DNA from: Variovorax sp. DXTD-1
GTDB taxonomy: Bacteria; Pseudomonadota; Gammaproteobacteria; Burkholderiales; Burkholderiaceae_C
Assembly: GCF_003984625.1 (NCBI RefSeq)
Contig: NZ_RWKH01000001.1
Location: 248,001 to 312,000, forward strand
Reading direction: 5' to 3'
DNA length: 64,000 nt
Of the stretch, positions 1-8,945 are shown in pieces; positions within the stretch are counted from its first letter, which is position 1; each line of letters opens with the position of its first letter. A program made the translations under genes and the position numbers. Under the pieces are notes generated by a model, which ran no database searches, had not been told where the DNA came from, and saw only the letters and a program-made list of their open reading frames with translations.

Positions 1-257
1 ACGCCCAGGTAGGTAACGTCGGCCACGGGGCTGGCCTTCTCGGCGACGAGCTGCGCGAGCGACTGGCCCGAGTTCTTGTTGTCGGCCGGCACGGTGATGC
101 CGGTTTTGGCCTTGATGGCCTTGAGCTGCGTGCCCCAGTCGGCCCATTCGGTCGGGCAGTTGTAGCAAATGGCGGTCTGTGCCACGGCGCTGCCGGCGGC
201 GACCAGCGCGGCGGTGAGCAAGCCCAGGCGGGCCATGCGGGAGATGCGGAGAGACAT
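1..257 (-). CDS. ABC transporter extracellular solute-binding protein, N-terminal part (cut by window edge)
   Basis: Only the first 85 codons are inside the window; the gene runs off the left edge. Residues 1-26 form a classical signal peptide (basic MSLRISRMAR, hydrophobic core, AVA cleavage site before Q27). The mature protein then opens with ICYNCPTEWADWG and continues in a style typical of family 1 solute-binding proteins of ABC importers. A strong AAGGAG ribosome binding site lies about 8 bases upstream of the ATG. It lies 51 bases downstream of, and on the same strand as, the LacI regulator, so the two are probably co-transcribed and the regulator probably controls this uptake system. 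The transported substrate cannot be read from this fragment. Confidence 0.75.
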   Translation of the reverse strand, partial: MSLRISRMARLGLLTAALVAAGSAVAQTAICYNCPTEWADWGTQLKAIKAKTGITVPADNKNSGQSLAQLVAEKASPVADVTYLG

Positions 258-308
258 GAAAGAACTCCTTGATGTGGATGTAAGGGTTGAGGCGGGTGAG
301 AGGGGTGA

Positions 309-1319
309 TCAGTCGTCGGCGATATCGCGTGCGGATGCGCACGATTCGCCGTCGCGGAAGAAGCAAGGCAGCAGCAGGCTCGCGTCGGCTTGCAGCGTGG
401 TGCCGCCGGCCATGGCCTGGATCAGCAACTCGACGCTGCGGCGGCCGATGTCGCTGTTGGGTTGCGCGATGGTGGTGAGCGCCGGCGTGAGGTCTTCGCC
501 GAGCGCAATGCCGTCGAAGCCGACCACGCTGAGGTCGTCGGGTACGGAGAGTCCGCTCATGTGCGCGGCGCGAATGCTGCGGATGGCGAGCAGGTCGTTC
601 GAGCAGACCAGCGCGGTGGGACGATCGTCGGCCTGCAACACGTTGACGACCGCACCGACCGCGCTTTCGACGAAGGGCACCTCGATGAGCGGCGGCGCAT
701 CGAGCCCGGCATCGGCCATGCCTTTCTCGTAGCCCCGGTAGCGCTGCTGCGCCCGGTCGGAGGCGGCCAGCGTGCCGCTGACCATGGCGATGCGGCGGTG
801 CCCCAGCAGTACCAGGCGTGCGACCGCGTCGGCCACGGCAGCTTCGCCGTCGACGGTCACGCAGGGGTGATCAGGGTGCCGGTTGTAGGCCAGCACATAA
901 GGCGTGCCGGTGGTGCGAAGCCGTGCGAGGGCCGCCGAAGTGGAGGGGTTCGATACCACCAGGATCAACCCGTCGACATTGCCCGCCATCAGCAGATGGA
1001 CCGCGCGTTCTTCTTCGTCGAGCCGGTAGCCGGTGGTGACGGGAATGATGGCGTAGCCGCCTGCCATGGCTGCACGCGCAATGCCTTGCAAGCACTCGGC
1101 GAAGGTCGGATTCAGAAGCGTCGGCAGCACCACGCCCAATGCGCGGCTGCGCTGGGTGCGCAAGGTGCGCGCGCTGGCGTTGGGCACGTAGTGGAGCTCG
1201 CGCGCCACGCGTTCCACCAACTCACGCGTGGCTGGCGTGACCTTGTCGGGGAAGTTGAACGCCCGCGACACGGTGGCCACGGAAACCCCGGCTTTGGCTG
1301 CAACGGATTGAATGCTCAT
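309..1319 (-). CDS. LacI family transcriptional regulator
   Basis: 336 residues, normal for the LacI/GalR family. Residues 2-22 are the helix-turn-helix (SIQSVAAKAGVSVATVSRAF), followed by the hinge helix with the LRTQRSRALGVVLP boundary and a periplasmic-binding-protein-like effector domain to the C-terminus. Members bind DNA as dimers and release it, or bind tighter, on small-molecule binding. It is followed 51 bases later by a solute-binding protein gene, so it probably senses that transporter's ligand. A perfect 16-base palindrome lies 11 bases before its own start, suggesting autoregulation of the whole unit. The effector is unknown; a sugar is the family default but is not shown here. 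Confidence 0.9.
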   Translation of the reverse strand: MSIQSVAAKAGVSVATVSRAFNFPDKVTPATRELVERVARELHYVPNASARTLRTQRSRALGVVLPTLLNPTFAECLQGIARAAMAGGYAIIPVTTGYRLDEEERAVHLLMAGNVDGLILVVSNPSTSAALARLRTTGTPYVLAYNRHPDHPCVTVDGEAAVADAVARLVLLGHRRIAMVSGTLAASDRAQQRYRGYEKGMADAGLDAPPLIEVPFVESAVGAVVNVLQADDRPTALVCSNDLLAIRSIRAAHMSGLSVPDDLSVVGFDGIALGEDLTPALTTIAQPNSDIGRRSVELLIQAMAGGTTLQADASLLLPCFFRDGESCASARDIADD

Positions 1320-1330
1320 CGTGCGGTGCT

Positions 1331-1346
1331 ATGTAATCGATTACAT
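1331..1346. promoter_or_regulatory. LacI-type operator palindrome
   Basis: ATGTAATCGATTACAT is a perfect 16-base palindrome centred on CG, the usual symmetry of LacI/GalR operators. It sits 11 bases upstream of the LacI-family start codon. That the regulator binds here is inferred from position and symmetry. Confidence 0.7.
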
Positions 1347-1422
1347 TGCACCGCGGCAGTATGACCCCGCTATGACAGGCCAAGAAAGCCGGGAAAAACC
1401 CTCGCGTTGAGTCTTAAAGAGA

Positions 1423-1441
1423 AAGGGCCCGAAGGCCCCTT
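1423..1441 (-). terminator. Terminator after ribF-ileS-lspA
   Basis: On the minus strand, downstream of the lspA stop, AAGGGGCC and GGCCCTT arms flank a TTCG tetraloop (one bulge) and are followed by a pyrimidine-rich TTTCTCTTT tail. This is a plausible intrinsic terminator for the operon. Confidence 0.6.
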
Positions 1442-1452
1442 GAGAAACTGGC

Positions 1453-1965
1453 TTACTTCCCGCGCCGAACCCGCCGGATCTCGTCCACGATCAGGCAGAT
1501 GGCCCCCAGCGTGATCGCACTGTCCGCCGCGTTGAAGGCCGGAAAGTACCAGTTCCCCGCGTGAAAGCTCAGGAAGTCGACCACGTACCCGTGCATCATC
1601 CGGTCGATCACGTTGCCGATGGCGCCGCCCAGGATGCAGGCCATCGCGAACGAAAACAGCTTCTGTCCCGCGTGCGATTTCAGCATCCACACGATGAACA
1701 CTGCGGCCGCAAGGCCAATGGCCGTGAAGAACCAGCGCTGCCATCCCGAATGGTCGGCCAGGAACGAGAACGCGGCACCCGTGTTGTGCGCGCGGACCAC
1801 GTTGAAGAAGCTCGTGACGTAGGTTGCGTCACCGAGCTTGTAGTAGCCCAGGATCAGCGTCTTGGTGAACTGGTCGATGATCAGGATGATCGCCGCCAGC
1901 CCGAGCCAAGGCCAGATGCTGCCGCTGCGCGAACGCGATGCCGACATGGAGCGAGCGGCCGCCAT
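1453..1965 (-). CDS. lspA: Lipoprotein signal peptidase (signal peptidase II)
   Basis: 170 residues. LspA is the inner-membrane aspartyl protease that removes the signal peptide from prolipoproteins after diacylglyceryl transfer. Four hydrophobic segments are visible, starting around residues 17-32 and ending around 150-162. The family motifs are present: NTGAAFS (61-67), GNVIDR with catalytic Asp121, and FNAADSAI with catalytic Asp148. The ATG overlaps the ileS stop by one base (TGATG), so translation is probably coupled to ileS. An in-frame extension further upstream is open but lies inside ileS and carries no LspA homology. Third gene of the conserved ribF-ileS-lspA order; a hairpin with a T-rich tail follows. 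Confidence 0.95.
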   Translation of the reverse strand: MAAARSMSASRSRSGSIWPWLGLAAIILIIDQFTKTLILGYYKLGDATYVTSFFNVVRAHNTGAAFSFLADHSGWQRWFFTAIGLAAAVFIVWMLKSHAGQKLFSFAMACILGGAIGNVIDRMMHGYVVDFLSFHAGNWYFPAFNAADSAITLGAICLIVDEIRRVRRGK

Positions 1966-4814
1966 CAGGCAAAGCTCCGTGCTTCGCCGGCGCCGAACAA
2001 ATTGCTCGTGCAACGGCCGCAGATCGTCGGATGCGCCGTGTCGTGGCCCACGTCGTCGCGGTAGTGCCAGCAGCGATCGCACTTCTGCGCGCTGCTCGGC
2101 GTTACCGTCGTCGAGAGCGCTTCGCCGGCAGCGATTGCGATGGCCGAGGTGATGAAGACGAACTTCAGGTCATCACCCAGCGAACCCAGCAGCGCGAAGT
2201 CGTCGGCCGGTGCGGTGAGCTGCAGGTTGGCCTGCAGCGACGAACCGACCTTGCCTTCGGCGCGCACCGCCTCGATGTCCTTGTTGACCACATCGCGGAT
2301 CTCGCGGATGCGGCCCCACTTGGCAAGCAGTGCTTCGTCGGGCGCGGCGAATTTGCTGAATGTCTGCGCAAAGATCGATTCGCCCGGCTTGCCGGTGCTC
2401 ACGAACTTCCACGCCTCTTCGGCGGTGAAGCTCAGGAACGGCGCCATCCAGCGCAGCATGGCTTGCGAGATGTGCCAGAGCGCGGTCTGCGCGCTGCGGC
2501 GCGCGAGCGAGCCCGGCGCCGTCGTGTAGAGCCGGTCTTTCAGGATGTCGAGGTAGAACCCGCCCAGGTCTTCCGAGCAGTAGATCTGCAGCTTGGCCAC
2601 CACCGGGTGGAACTCGTACACCTTGTAGTGCGCAAGGATCTCGGCCTGGAACTGCGAAGCGCGCGCAAGCGCATAGCGGTCGATTTCGAACAGCTGGTCG
2701 AGCGGCACCGCGTCCTTGGCGATGTCGAAGTCGCTGGTGTTCGCCATCAGGAAACGCAGCGTGTTGCGGATGCGGCGGTACGAGTCGACCACGCGCGCGA
2801 GGATCTTGTCGTCGCCCGCGATGTCGCCCGAGTAATCGCTCGCAGCCACCCACAGGCGGATGATTTCGGCGCCCAGCTTGCTGCTGATTTCCTGCGGGTC
2901 GATGCCATTCTTGAGCGACTTGCTCATCTTGATGCCCTTGGCATCCACCGTGAAACCGTGCGTGAGCAGGCCGCGGTACGGCGCGCGGTCTTCCAGCGCG
3001 CAGGCGATCAGGAGCGACGAGTGGAACCACCCGCGATGCTGGTCGTGGCCCTCCAGGTACAGGTCGGCCTCGGGCCCCGTTTCGTGGTGCACGTTGGGGT
3101 GCGTGCCGCGCAGCACGTGATAGAAGGTCGAGCCCGAGTCGAACCACACCTCGAGGATGTCGGTGCTCTTGGTGTAGTGCGGCGCGTCTTCGGCGCCCAG
3201 GATTTCTTCGACGGTGACCCGGCTCCAGGCCTCGATGCCGCCCTTTTCGACGATGTCAGCGGCCTGGTCGAGGATTTCCATCGTCCGCGGATGCAGCTCG
3301 CCCGAATCCTTGTGCAGGAAGAACGGGATCGGCACGCCCCAGCTGCGCTGGCGGCTGATGCACCAGTCGGGCCGGTTGGCAATCATGTCGTGCAGGCGCG
3401 CCTTGCCGTTCTCCGGATAGAAGCTCGTCTTCTCGATGGCTTCGAGCGCGGTCTGGCGCAGCGTCTTGGGCGCCTTGTCCTTGGTGAACACGCCTTCGCC
3501 TTCGTCCATGCGCACGAACCACTGCGCCGCGGCGCGGTAGATCACCGGCGTCTTGTGGCGCCAGCAATGCGGGTAGCTGTGCGTGATGGTCTCGGTGGTG
3601 AGCAGGCGGTTGGCGTCGCGCAGCGCGGCGATGATCACCGGCACTGCCTTCCAGATGTTCTGGCCGCCGAAGAGCGGAAAGTCGGGCGCGTAGCTGCCGT
3701 TGCCCTGCACCGGGTTCAGGATGTCGTCATACGCCACGCCGTGGGCGATGCAGGAGTTGAAGTCGTCCACGCCGTAAGCGGGCGAGGAGTGCACGAGGCC
3801 GGTGCCGTCGGTGGCGGTGGCGTAGTCGGCCAGGTACACCGGCGACAGGCGCTTGTAGCCAGCATCGACGTCGTACAGCGGGTGCTCGAATTCCAGGCCC
3901 CCGAGCTTCTCGCCCTTGACCGTGGCCAGCACCTTGCCATCGAGCGCGTAGCGCGTCATGCACATCTCGACGAGCGAGTTGGCCAGGATCAGCAGGCCGC
4001 GCTCGGTGTCGACCAGCGAATACTCGATCTCGGGGTTCAGGTTGATCGCCTGGTTGGCCGGGATGGTCCACGCGGTGGTGGTCCAGATCACGGCAAAGAT
4101 GTCGCCGAGGATCGTGTGGTCGGTCTCGAAGGCCTTCAGCACCTTCTCGCGGTCGTGCGCCTTGAAGGCGACGTCGATGGTCTGGCTCTTCTTGTCGGCG
4201 TATTCGATTTCGAACTCGGCGAGCGACGAGCCGCAGTCGAAGCACCAGTACACGGGCTTCAAGCCGCGGTAGACAAAGCCGCGCTCGATCACGCGCTTGA
4301 ACGCGCGCAGCTCGCCGGCTTCGTTCGCGAAATCCATCGTCTTGTAGGGATGGTCCCATTCGCCCAGCACGCCCAGGCGCTGGAAGTCGGCCATTTGCTG
4401 CGCGATCTGTTCCGTGGCGTAGGCGCGGCTCTTGGCCTGCATTTCGTCGCGGCTCAGGTTGCGGCCGTACTGCTTTTCGATGGCGTTCTCGATCGGCAGG
4501 CCGTGGCAGTCCCAGCCGGGCACGTACAGCGCGTCGTAGCCTTCGAGCTGGCGCGCCTTGGTGATCATGTCCTTCAGGATCTTGTTCACCGCGTGGCCCA
4601 TGTGGATCTGGCCGTTGGCGTAGGGCGGGCCGTCGTGCAGGATGAACTTGGGCGCGCCGTGGCGGGCGTCGCGGAGGCGCTGGTAGCGGCCTTCGTCATT
4701 CCATTCCTTCACCCAGCCCGGTTCGCGCTTGGGCAGGTCGCCGCGCATCGGGAAGGGGGTGTCGGGCAGGTTCAGCGTGGAACGGTAATCGGTGGTGGAG
4801 GCGGCGTCAGACAT
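1965..4814 (-). CDS. ileS: Isoleucyl-tRNA synthetase
   Basis: 949 residues, full length for the bacterial class I enzyme that charges tRNA-Ile and edits valine. The HIGH-type signature is HMGH at 71-74 and the KMSKS loop is at 629-633. Conserved core phrases such as [11 protein letters not shown] and [15 protein letters not shown] are intact, and the editing domain lies between the halves of the Rossmann fold. The C-terminus carries a four-cysteine zinc knuckle ([10 protein letters not shown] then CGRC). It follows ribF across a 121-base gap holding a REP-like inverted repeat, and its stop overlaps the lspA start. No T-box-like leader is seen, as expected in a betaproteobacterium. Confidence 0.97.
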   Translation of the reverse strand: MSDAASTTDYRSTLNLPDTPFPMRGDLPKREPGWVKEWNDEGRYQRLRDARHGAPKFILHDGPPYANGQIHMGHAVNKILKDMITKARQLEGYDALYVPGWDCHGLPIENAIEKQYGRNLSRDEMQAKSRAYATEQIAQQMADFQRLGVLGEWDHPYKTMDFANEAGELRAFKRVIERGFVYRGLKPVYWCFDCGSSLAEFEIEYADKKSQTIDVAFKAHDREKVLKAFETDHTILGDIFAVIWTTTAWTIPANQAINLNPEIEYSLVDTERGLLILANSLVEMCMTRYALDGKVLATVKGEKLGGLEFEHPLYDVDAGYKRLSPVYLADYATATDGTGLVHSSPAYGVDDFNSCIAHGVAYDDILNPVQGNGSYAPDFPLFGGQNIWKAVPVIIAALRDANRLLTTETITHSYPHCWRHKTPVIYRAAAQWFVRMDEGEGVFTKDKAPKTLRQTALEAIEKTSFYPENGKARLHDMIANRPDWCISRQRSWGVPIPFFLHKDSGELHPRTMEILDQAADIVEKGGIEAWSRVTVEEILGAEDAPHYTKSTDILEVWFDSGSTFYHVLRGTHPNVHHETGPEADLYLEGHDQHRGWFHSSLLIACALEDRAPYRGLLTHGFTVDAKGIKMSKSLKNGIDPQEISSKLGAEIIRLWVAASDYSGDIAGDDKILARVVDSYRRIRNTLRFLMANTSDFDIAKDAVPLDQLFEIDRYALARASQFQAEILAHYKVYEFHPVVAKLQIYCSEDLGGFYLDILKDRLYTTAPGSLARRSAQTALWHISQAMLRWMAPFLSFTAEEAWKFVSTGKPGESIFAQTFSKFAAPDEALLAKWGRIREIRDVVNKDIEAVRAEGKVGSSLQANLQLTAPADDFALLGSLGDDLKFVFITSAIAIAAGEALSTTVTPSSAQKCDRCWHYRDDVGHDTAHPTICGRCTSNLFGAGEARSFA

Positions 4815-4835
4815 GTTGGGGTGCGAAACAGAGGG

Positions 4836-4911
4836 GCTTCGACAGGCTCAGCCCGAACTGCATTGAGCGGTCGGTGCGGAAGAAAAGCCGTTCGCCCTGA
4901 GCTTGTCGAAG
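4836..4911. repeat. REP-like inverted repeat between ribF and ileS
   Basis: Two imperfect inverted arms of about 23 bases, GCTTCGACAGGCTCAGCCCG at 4836 onward and the complement of CCTTCGACAAGCTCAGGGCG ending at 4911, flank about 31 bases. The arms match the widespread palindromic CTTCGACAAGCTCAGG repeat of betaproteobacterial and xanthomonad genomes (from memory). It sits inside an operon, so it may act on the ribF-ileS mRNA as a hairpin. I noticed no second copy in the window. Confidence 0.7.
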
Positions 4912-4935
4912 GGCGGCAGCACGGTGCGTGCAGGG

Positions 4936-5973
4936 CTAAATTCGATCGCGTGTCGTCTGGCGATGGGTTTCGGCGTGGGTCGACGCAAAGAACGCGCGCG
5001 CGTCGCGCCCATCCTTCGCGATGCCCGCAGTGAGGGCCTCAAGGCTGGTGTAGCGCAATTCGTCGTGCAGTTTGTGCAGGAGTTCCACGCGGACGATTTT
5101 ACCGTAGGCACCTTCGGCTCCCAGATGCGAGGGCCACTCCAGGCAATGCGTCTCCAGCAAAACCCGGCCGGCGTTGACGTCGTTGGCGTCCAGGGAGGGG
5201 CGCACGCCCAGGTTGGCCACGCCGGGCAGGGGCTGGTCGGCCAGCCCGTGCACCAGCACCGCGAAGATGCCGCTCGCGGCCGGTTTCCAGTGCTTGAAGC
5301 GCAGGTTGAGGGTGCGAAACCCGTCGTCCTTGCCGGGTTCGGAGGCGCCCAGTGCGCGGCCGAGCTTGCGGCCATGGACCACGTGGCCGGAGATCGTGTA
5401 GGGCCGGCCGAGCAGGTGATGGGCGTCGGCCATGCGGCCCTCGGCCAGCGCCTCGCGCACGGCCGAGCTCGAAACGCGCAGGCCGTGGACCTCGTAGCTG
5501 TTCATGCGCGCCACGTCGAAGCCGTGGGCATCGCCGGCCGCGTCGAGCATGGCGTAGTCGCCCGCCCGCTTGGCGCCGAAGCGGAAGTCGTCGCCTACCA
5601 GTACGTAGCGTGCGCCCAAGCCGTCGATCAGCACGTTCTGGATGAATTCGTCAGGCGACTGGGATGCCAGCCGTCCGTCGAAGGGCAGCACGATCGTCTG
5701 CGCCACGCCGCAGGCCGCAAGCTCGGTCAGCTTGTCGCGCAGGGTGCCGATGCGCGCCGGGGCCAGGTCGGGCTTTTTGGTGACGGCGGCGAAATAGTCG
5801 CGCGGGTGCGGCTCGAACGTGAGTACGCAGCTCGGCAGCCCGCGATGGCGCGCCTCGGTCTGCAGCAGCGCCAGCATGGCCTGGTGGCCACGGTGCACGC
5901 CGTCGAAATTGCCTATGGTGAGGGCGCAGGCCGGAGCCACGCCCGGGTGCCGGAAGCCGCGGAAAACCTGCAT
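4936..5973 (-). CDS. ribF: Bifunctional riboflavin kinase / FAD synthetase
   Basis: 345 residues. RibF phosphorylates riboflavin to FMN and adenylylates FMN to FAD. The N-terminal nucleotidyltransferase domain shows GNFDGVHRGH at 21-30, TFEPHPRDYF, and the conserved VSSSAVREAL segment (ISSTxIR variant) before the kinase. The C-terminal flavokinase domain begins near GRPYTISGHVVHGRKLGR and includes PGVANLGVRPS. It is the first gene of the ribF-ileS-lspA unit, the classical proteobacterial order. No FMN riboswitch-like structure was recognised upstream. A 7-base inverted repeat lies 60-83 bases before the start in the region shared with the divergent HNH gene. Confidence 0.96.
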   Translation of the reverse strand: MQVFRGFRHPGVAPACALTIGNFDGVHRGHQAMLALLQTEARHRGLPSCVLTFEPHPRDYFAAVTKKPDLAPARIGTLRDKLTELAACGVAQTIVLPFDGRLASQSPDEFIQNVLIDGLGARYVLVGDDFRFGAKRAGDYAMLDAAGDAHGFDVARMNSYEVHGLRVSSSAVREALAEGRMADAHHLLGRPYTISGHVVHGRKLGRALGASEPGKDDGFRTLNLRFKHWKPAASGIFAVLVHGLADQPLPGVANLGVRPSLDANDVNAGRVLLETHCLEWPSHLGAEGAYGKIVRVELLHKLHDELRYTSLEALTAGIAKDGRDARAFFASTHAETHRQTTRDRI

Positions 5974-6032
5974 TGGTGAGTATCTTTTTGATAGCGCCTT
6001 GCGCCCGTCAATTGGGCGAATCAGGCCGTTTT

Positions 6033-6056
6033 GTCACAAAGCCGGTATATTGTGAC
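6033..6056. promoter_or_regulatory. Inverted repeat in the ribF/HNH divergent region
   Basis: GTCACAA (6033-6039) and TTGTGAC (6050-6056) are perfect 7-base inverted arms separated by 10 bases. The spacing puts the half-site centres about 17 bases apart. A TATATT hexamer lies inside. It is operator-like; no regulator is assigned. Confidence 0.4.
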
Positions 6057-6139
6057 TCAGTGCGTCGCTTGAAGTGGTCTCCGGCGCGCTCCGTGTCCCT
6101 GGTCTTTCCGTGATTCTTCCCTTTTTGAGGAGGCGTGTG

Positions 6140-6700
6140 GTGAAGGTCTTGAAGCTGTCGGCCCAAGGGCTGCCCCAGTCGTGGATATCGCTCGAACAGG
6201 CGGTTATTCACTATGCAGCGGACGAAGTCCGCTGGGAGGTGGGCGCGCAGGTGGCTGTGTTCCGCGGGGGACACAACGCCATCACGGGCGAGCAATCGCA
6301 GATTGCCATCAACAGCATCATCGGCACCAAGGGCGTGCCGCGCATCAACCCCTTCACCCAGCGCCCAGGGCTTACCAACAGCAAGCTTTTTGCGCGGGAC
6401 CGCAATGTCTGCGCCTATTGCGGGGGGCATTTCCACGAAGACGAACTCACGCGCGAGCACATCATTCCGTTCGCGCAAAAGGGCATCGACACCTGGATGA
6501 ACGTGGTCACGGCCTGCAAGCCATGCAACCACCGCAAGAGCAGCCGCACGCCGGAGCAGGCCAACATGCCGCTCTTGTACGCGCCCTATGTGCCCAGCCT
6601 CTGGGAAGATTTCATTCTGCGAAACCGCCGCATCCTGGCGGACCAGATGGAATTTCTTATGGCGCATCTGCCGCAGAGCTCACGGCTTCACGACAGCTAG
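6140..6700 (+). CDS. HNH endonuclease family protein
   Basis: 186 residues from a GTG start chosen because AGGAGG ends 6 bases upstream; an ATG 66 bases earlier would add a non-conserved leader. The centre of the protein has a zinc-type HNH fold: CAYCGG, then LTREHIIPF with the HNH histidine, then NVVTACKPCNHRKSSRT with the second CxxC pair and the final Asn-His. Proteins of this chromosomal type are widespread single genes in Burkholderiales and are not tied to a restriction system or intron here. The cellular substrate is unknown. It converges with the crotonase gene 8 bases downstream and diverges from ribF. Confidence 0.8.
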   Translation: MKVLKLSAQGLPQSWISLEQAVIHYAADEVRWEVGAQVAVFRGGHNAITGEQSQIAINSIIGTKGVPRINPFTQRPGLTNSKLFARDRNVCAYCGGHFHEDELTREHIIPFAQKGIDTWMNVVTACKPCNHRKSSRTPEQANMPLLYAPYVPSLWEDFILRNRRILADQMEFLMAHLPQSSRLHDS

Positions 6701-6708
6701 CCTGCGGC

Positions 6709-7500
6709 TCAGCGCCTCCAGCCGGGCGGGCGTTTCTCGATGAAGGCCTGAACGCCTTCGAGCGCGCTCTCGTCCATCATGTTGCAGGCCATGGTCTGAC
6801 TGGCGTCGGCCAGGGCGGCTTCGATGCCGGTTTCGAGTTGGCGATAGAAAAGGGCCTTGCCCAGCGCAAGTGCCTTGCGGGGCTTGGCGACGATGCTGGC
6901 AACCAGCGCCTCGACCGCGGCATCGAGCTCGGCCGGCTCGGCGACCCGGTTGACCAGGCCCTTATGCCTGGCCTCCTGCGCATCGATGAACTCACCGGTC
7001 ACGAGCATTTCGAACGCCTCCTTGCGGCCGAGGTTGCGCGAGAGGGTGACGCTGGGCGTGGCGCAGAACAGGCCCACGTTCACGCCGCTGACCGCGAAAC
7101 GCGCCTCGCTGGAGGCCACCGCCAGGTCGCACACTGCCACCAGCTGGCAGCCCGCGGCGGTCGCGATGCCGTGCACGCGCGCGATCACGGGCACGGAGAG
7201 CCGCTGGATCGACAGCATCATCGCGCCGCAGCGCTCGAAAAGCTGCTGGTAATAGCCGAGCGACGGTTCCGCGCGCATTTCCTTCAGGTCATGGCCCGCG
7301 CAGAAGGCCTTGCCGGCCGCGGCGATGACGACCGCGCGCACGTTCTCGTCCACCGCAATTTCGGCGATGGCCTGCTCGAGCGCGCCGAGCATGCCCTCCG
7401 AAAGCGCGTTGAACGAGGCCGGACGGTTCAGCGTCAGCGTGACCACGCCGCGCGCATCGCGTGCCTTCAGCACGAAAGGGGAGGAAGCCGCGTCGTTCAT
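6709..7500 (-). CDS. Enoyl-CoA hydratase/isomerase family protein, ECHDC3-like
   Basis: 263 residues of the crotonase fold. The first oxyanion-hole segment is clear (GKAFCAGHDLKEM near residues 59-71). The second is VNVGLFCATPSVTLSRNLGR, followed by EAFEMLVTGEFIDAQEA. The Glu residues that catalyse hydration in true enoyl-CoA hydratases are not at the usual place in that second segment, which instead matches the ECHDC3 subgroup as I remember it. The exact reaction is therefore uncertain, and hydratase should be read as a family name. It starts 11 bases after the stop of the alpha/beta hydrolase on the same strand and is probably co-transcribed with it. Confidence 0.8.
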   Translation of the reverse strand: MNDAASSPFVLKARDARGVVTLTLNRPASFNALSEGMLGALEQAIAEIAVDENVRAVVIAAAGKAFCAGHDLKEMRAEPSLGYYQQLFERCGAMMLSIQRLSVPVIARVHGIATAAGCQLVAVCDLAVASSEARFAVSGVNVGLFCATPSVTLSRNLGRKEAFEMLVTGEFIDAQEARHKGLVNRVAEPAELDAAVEALVASIVAKPRKALALGKALFYRQLETGIEAALADASQTMACNMMDESALEGVQAFIEKRPPGWRR

Positions 7501-7511
7501 GCTGTTGCCCC

Positions 7512-8864
7512 TCAGTAAGTCAGCTCGAGCACCGTCACATGCTGTTGTGAGGCCGGCCAGGTGAGGCCGGTGATGCGCTCGCCGTTGAATTCACCGGTCA
7601 CGGCGCGCTGAGGCTCCGCCGCGGCAACGCGCAGCCGGGAGCTCGACACGCCCGAGCCCTTGGGCGGCACGCCGGGCGGCGGGCTCTGGCCGTCGAAGCG
7701 CATGGTGTCGCGCTGCGCATCGAAATATCCGCGAGGGCGCGTGAAGACGACCACTGCATTGGCGCTGGCATCGGCCGCGGCCAGGCGTTCGGGGCGCAGG
7801 TTTACCACGCTGCTGCTGCGCGGAAACGCGCTGCGGTAGATGTGCGTGATGCCGTAGCCCGGCGCGCTGAGGACGAATTCATCGGCTGTGTCGCCGCGCG
7901 CGCTGAAGGGCCCCCAGCGGCCGTCCGCTCCGATGTTCTTGCTGTGCACCGCATTGCCCCGCCGCGCGCCCGTGGCGGGATCGACCGCGTAAACGGTCAC
8001 GTGGCCGCCGTTCAGCGAGAGGTTTTCCGCGCCGACGGCACGGCCATCGAGCACGACATTCGTTTCGGCTGCAATCGCCGTGCTGCGCGGCGGCTCGCCC
8101 GTCAGGAACTGCCAGGTCGCGGCAAAGGCGGCGGGGGAGAACGAGGTCTCGCGATGGTCCACGCGCGGCAGCACCACGTTGGTCGCGCCCTTGAGCGCCG
8201 GCCCGTCGAAGCCGATGTTGGTCGGCTGGCCTGGCACGCCGATCCACAGCCCATCGGGCTGCGCATATTTGTCGTTGTTGTCGGAGCGCAGCGTGAGCCA
8301 TTTCACGCCCGGCGTGACCTCATCGCCGTTCGGTCCCTTGGGCGCATTGAGCTGCTGCATGAAGGCCGACAGGCCCGAGAACTCGTTGTTCTCGCGGAAG
8401 CCCTTCACGGCCCAGATGCCGTGCGCCGGGTTGCCGCCCAGCACCACATGGCTCACCACGGCGGAGCCGCCGCCGTTCTGTACGTAATTCCGGATCGTGT
8501 TGCCGCCGCGCGAGTTGCCGATCAGCACCACCTTGCTCGCACCCGTGGCCTTCAGCACCTTCTCGACTTCGGCCTTCAGGAAGGCGGCCGAATCGGCGGT
8601 CGAGCTGCGGCCCGGTTGCGCCACGGTGTCGTCGTCGCGCGCCAGCGGATAGGGCTGATCGACCGCAAAGAGCCGGTTGCGCGGCCAGCCGTTCGATTCG
8701 AAGCGCCAGATCGTCGTTTGCCAGAGCGCGGCGGAGTCGCCGTTGCCGTGCATGAAGACGATCGGCGGGCGTTCGCTGAACGAAGGCGAGGGTGCGGTGG
8801 CGCAAGCGGTCAGCATGGCGGTCGATGCGAGCCCGAGGGCAAGAAGGGTGCGGCGTGATGGCAT
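7512..8864 (-). CDS. Exported alpha/beta hydrolase (lipoprotein signal)
   Basis: 450 residues from the ATG at 8864; a longer reading to 8909 would bury the signal peptide. The N-terminus MPSRRTLLALGLASTAMLTA runs into a Cys at about residue 21, a lipobox-like LTAC site with an adjacent twin arginine. The catalytic region starts with PPIVFMHGNGDSAALW and has the nucleophile elbow GNSRGG. The last 150 residues form an extra beta-rich domain of the carboxypeptidase-regulatory style, so the enzyme probably acts on a polymer or ester outside the cytoplasm. Polyhydroxyalkanoate depolymerase is possible, but no specific substrate is shown. It is followed by the ECHDC3-like gene. Confidence 0.75.
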   Translation of the reverse strand: MPSRRTLLALGLASTAMLTACATAPSPSFSERPPIVFMHGNGDSAALWQTTIWRFESNGWPRNRLFAVDQPYPLARDDDTVAQPGRSSTADSAAFLKAEVEKVLKATGASKVVLIGNSRGGNTIRNYVQNGGGSAVVSHVVLGGNPAHGIWAVKGFRENNEFSGLSAFMQQLNAPKGPNGDEVTPGVKWLTLRSDNNDKYAQPDGLWIGVPGQPTNIGFDGPALKGATNVVLPRVDHRETSFSPAAFAATWQFLTGEPPRSTAIAAETNVVLDGRAVGAENLSLNGGHVTVYAVDPATGARRGNAVHSKNIGADGRWGPFSARGDTADEFVLSAPGYGITHIYRSAFPRSSSVVNLRPERLAAADASANAVVVFTRPRGYFDAQRDTMRFDGQSPPPGVPPKGSGVSSSRLRVAAAEPQRAVTGEFNGERITGLTWPASQQHVTVLELTY

Positions 8865-8889
8865 GTTTTGTTCCTGGCTGGTTCCAAGT

Positions 8890-8923
8890 AAAAACGCCCG
8901 CCGGCGCAAGGCGGGCGGGCGTT
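8890..8923 (-). terminator. Intrinsic terminator of the acyl-CoA dehydrogenase pair
   Basis: AACGCCCGCC (8893-8902) pairs perfectly with GGCGGGCGTT (8914-8923); on the minus strand the stem is followed directly by five T residues. It lies just after the 8946-10061 gene and before the hydrolase gene on the same strand. Confidence 0.85.
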
Positions 8924-8945
8924 GGATGCTATGGGAAAAACATCG

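Noticed and set aside
1938..5033. A 1031-codon open frame on the plus strand opposite ileS
   Set aside because: It is the high-GC antisense shadow of ileS and shows no domain pattern; ileS itself has complete synthetase motifs.
5974..6139. FMN riboswitch upstream of ribF
   Set aside because: No conserved RFN-element segments were recognised; only an inverted repeat is present.
6140..6700. HNH gene as a homing endonuclease or restriction part of a mobile element
   Set aside because: No intron, intein, methylase or integrase nearby; flanking genes are ordinary chromosomal genes.
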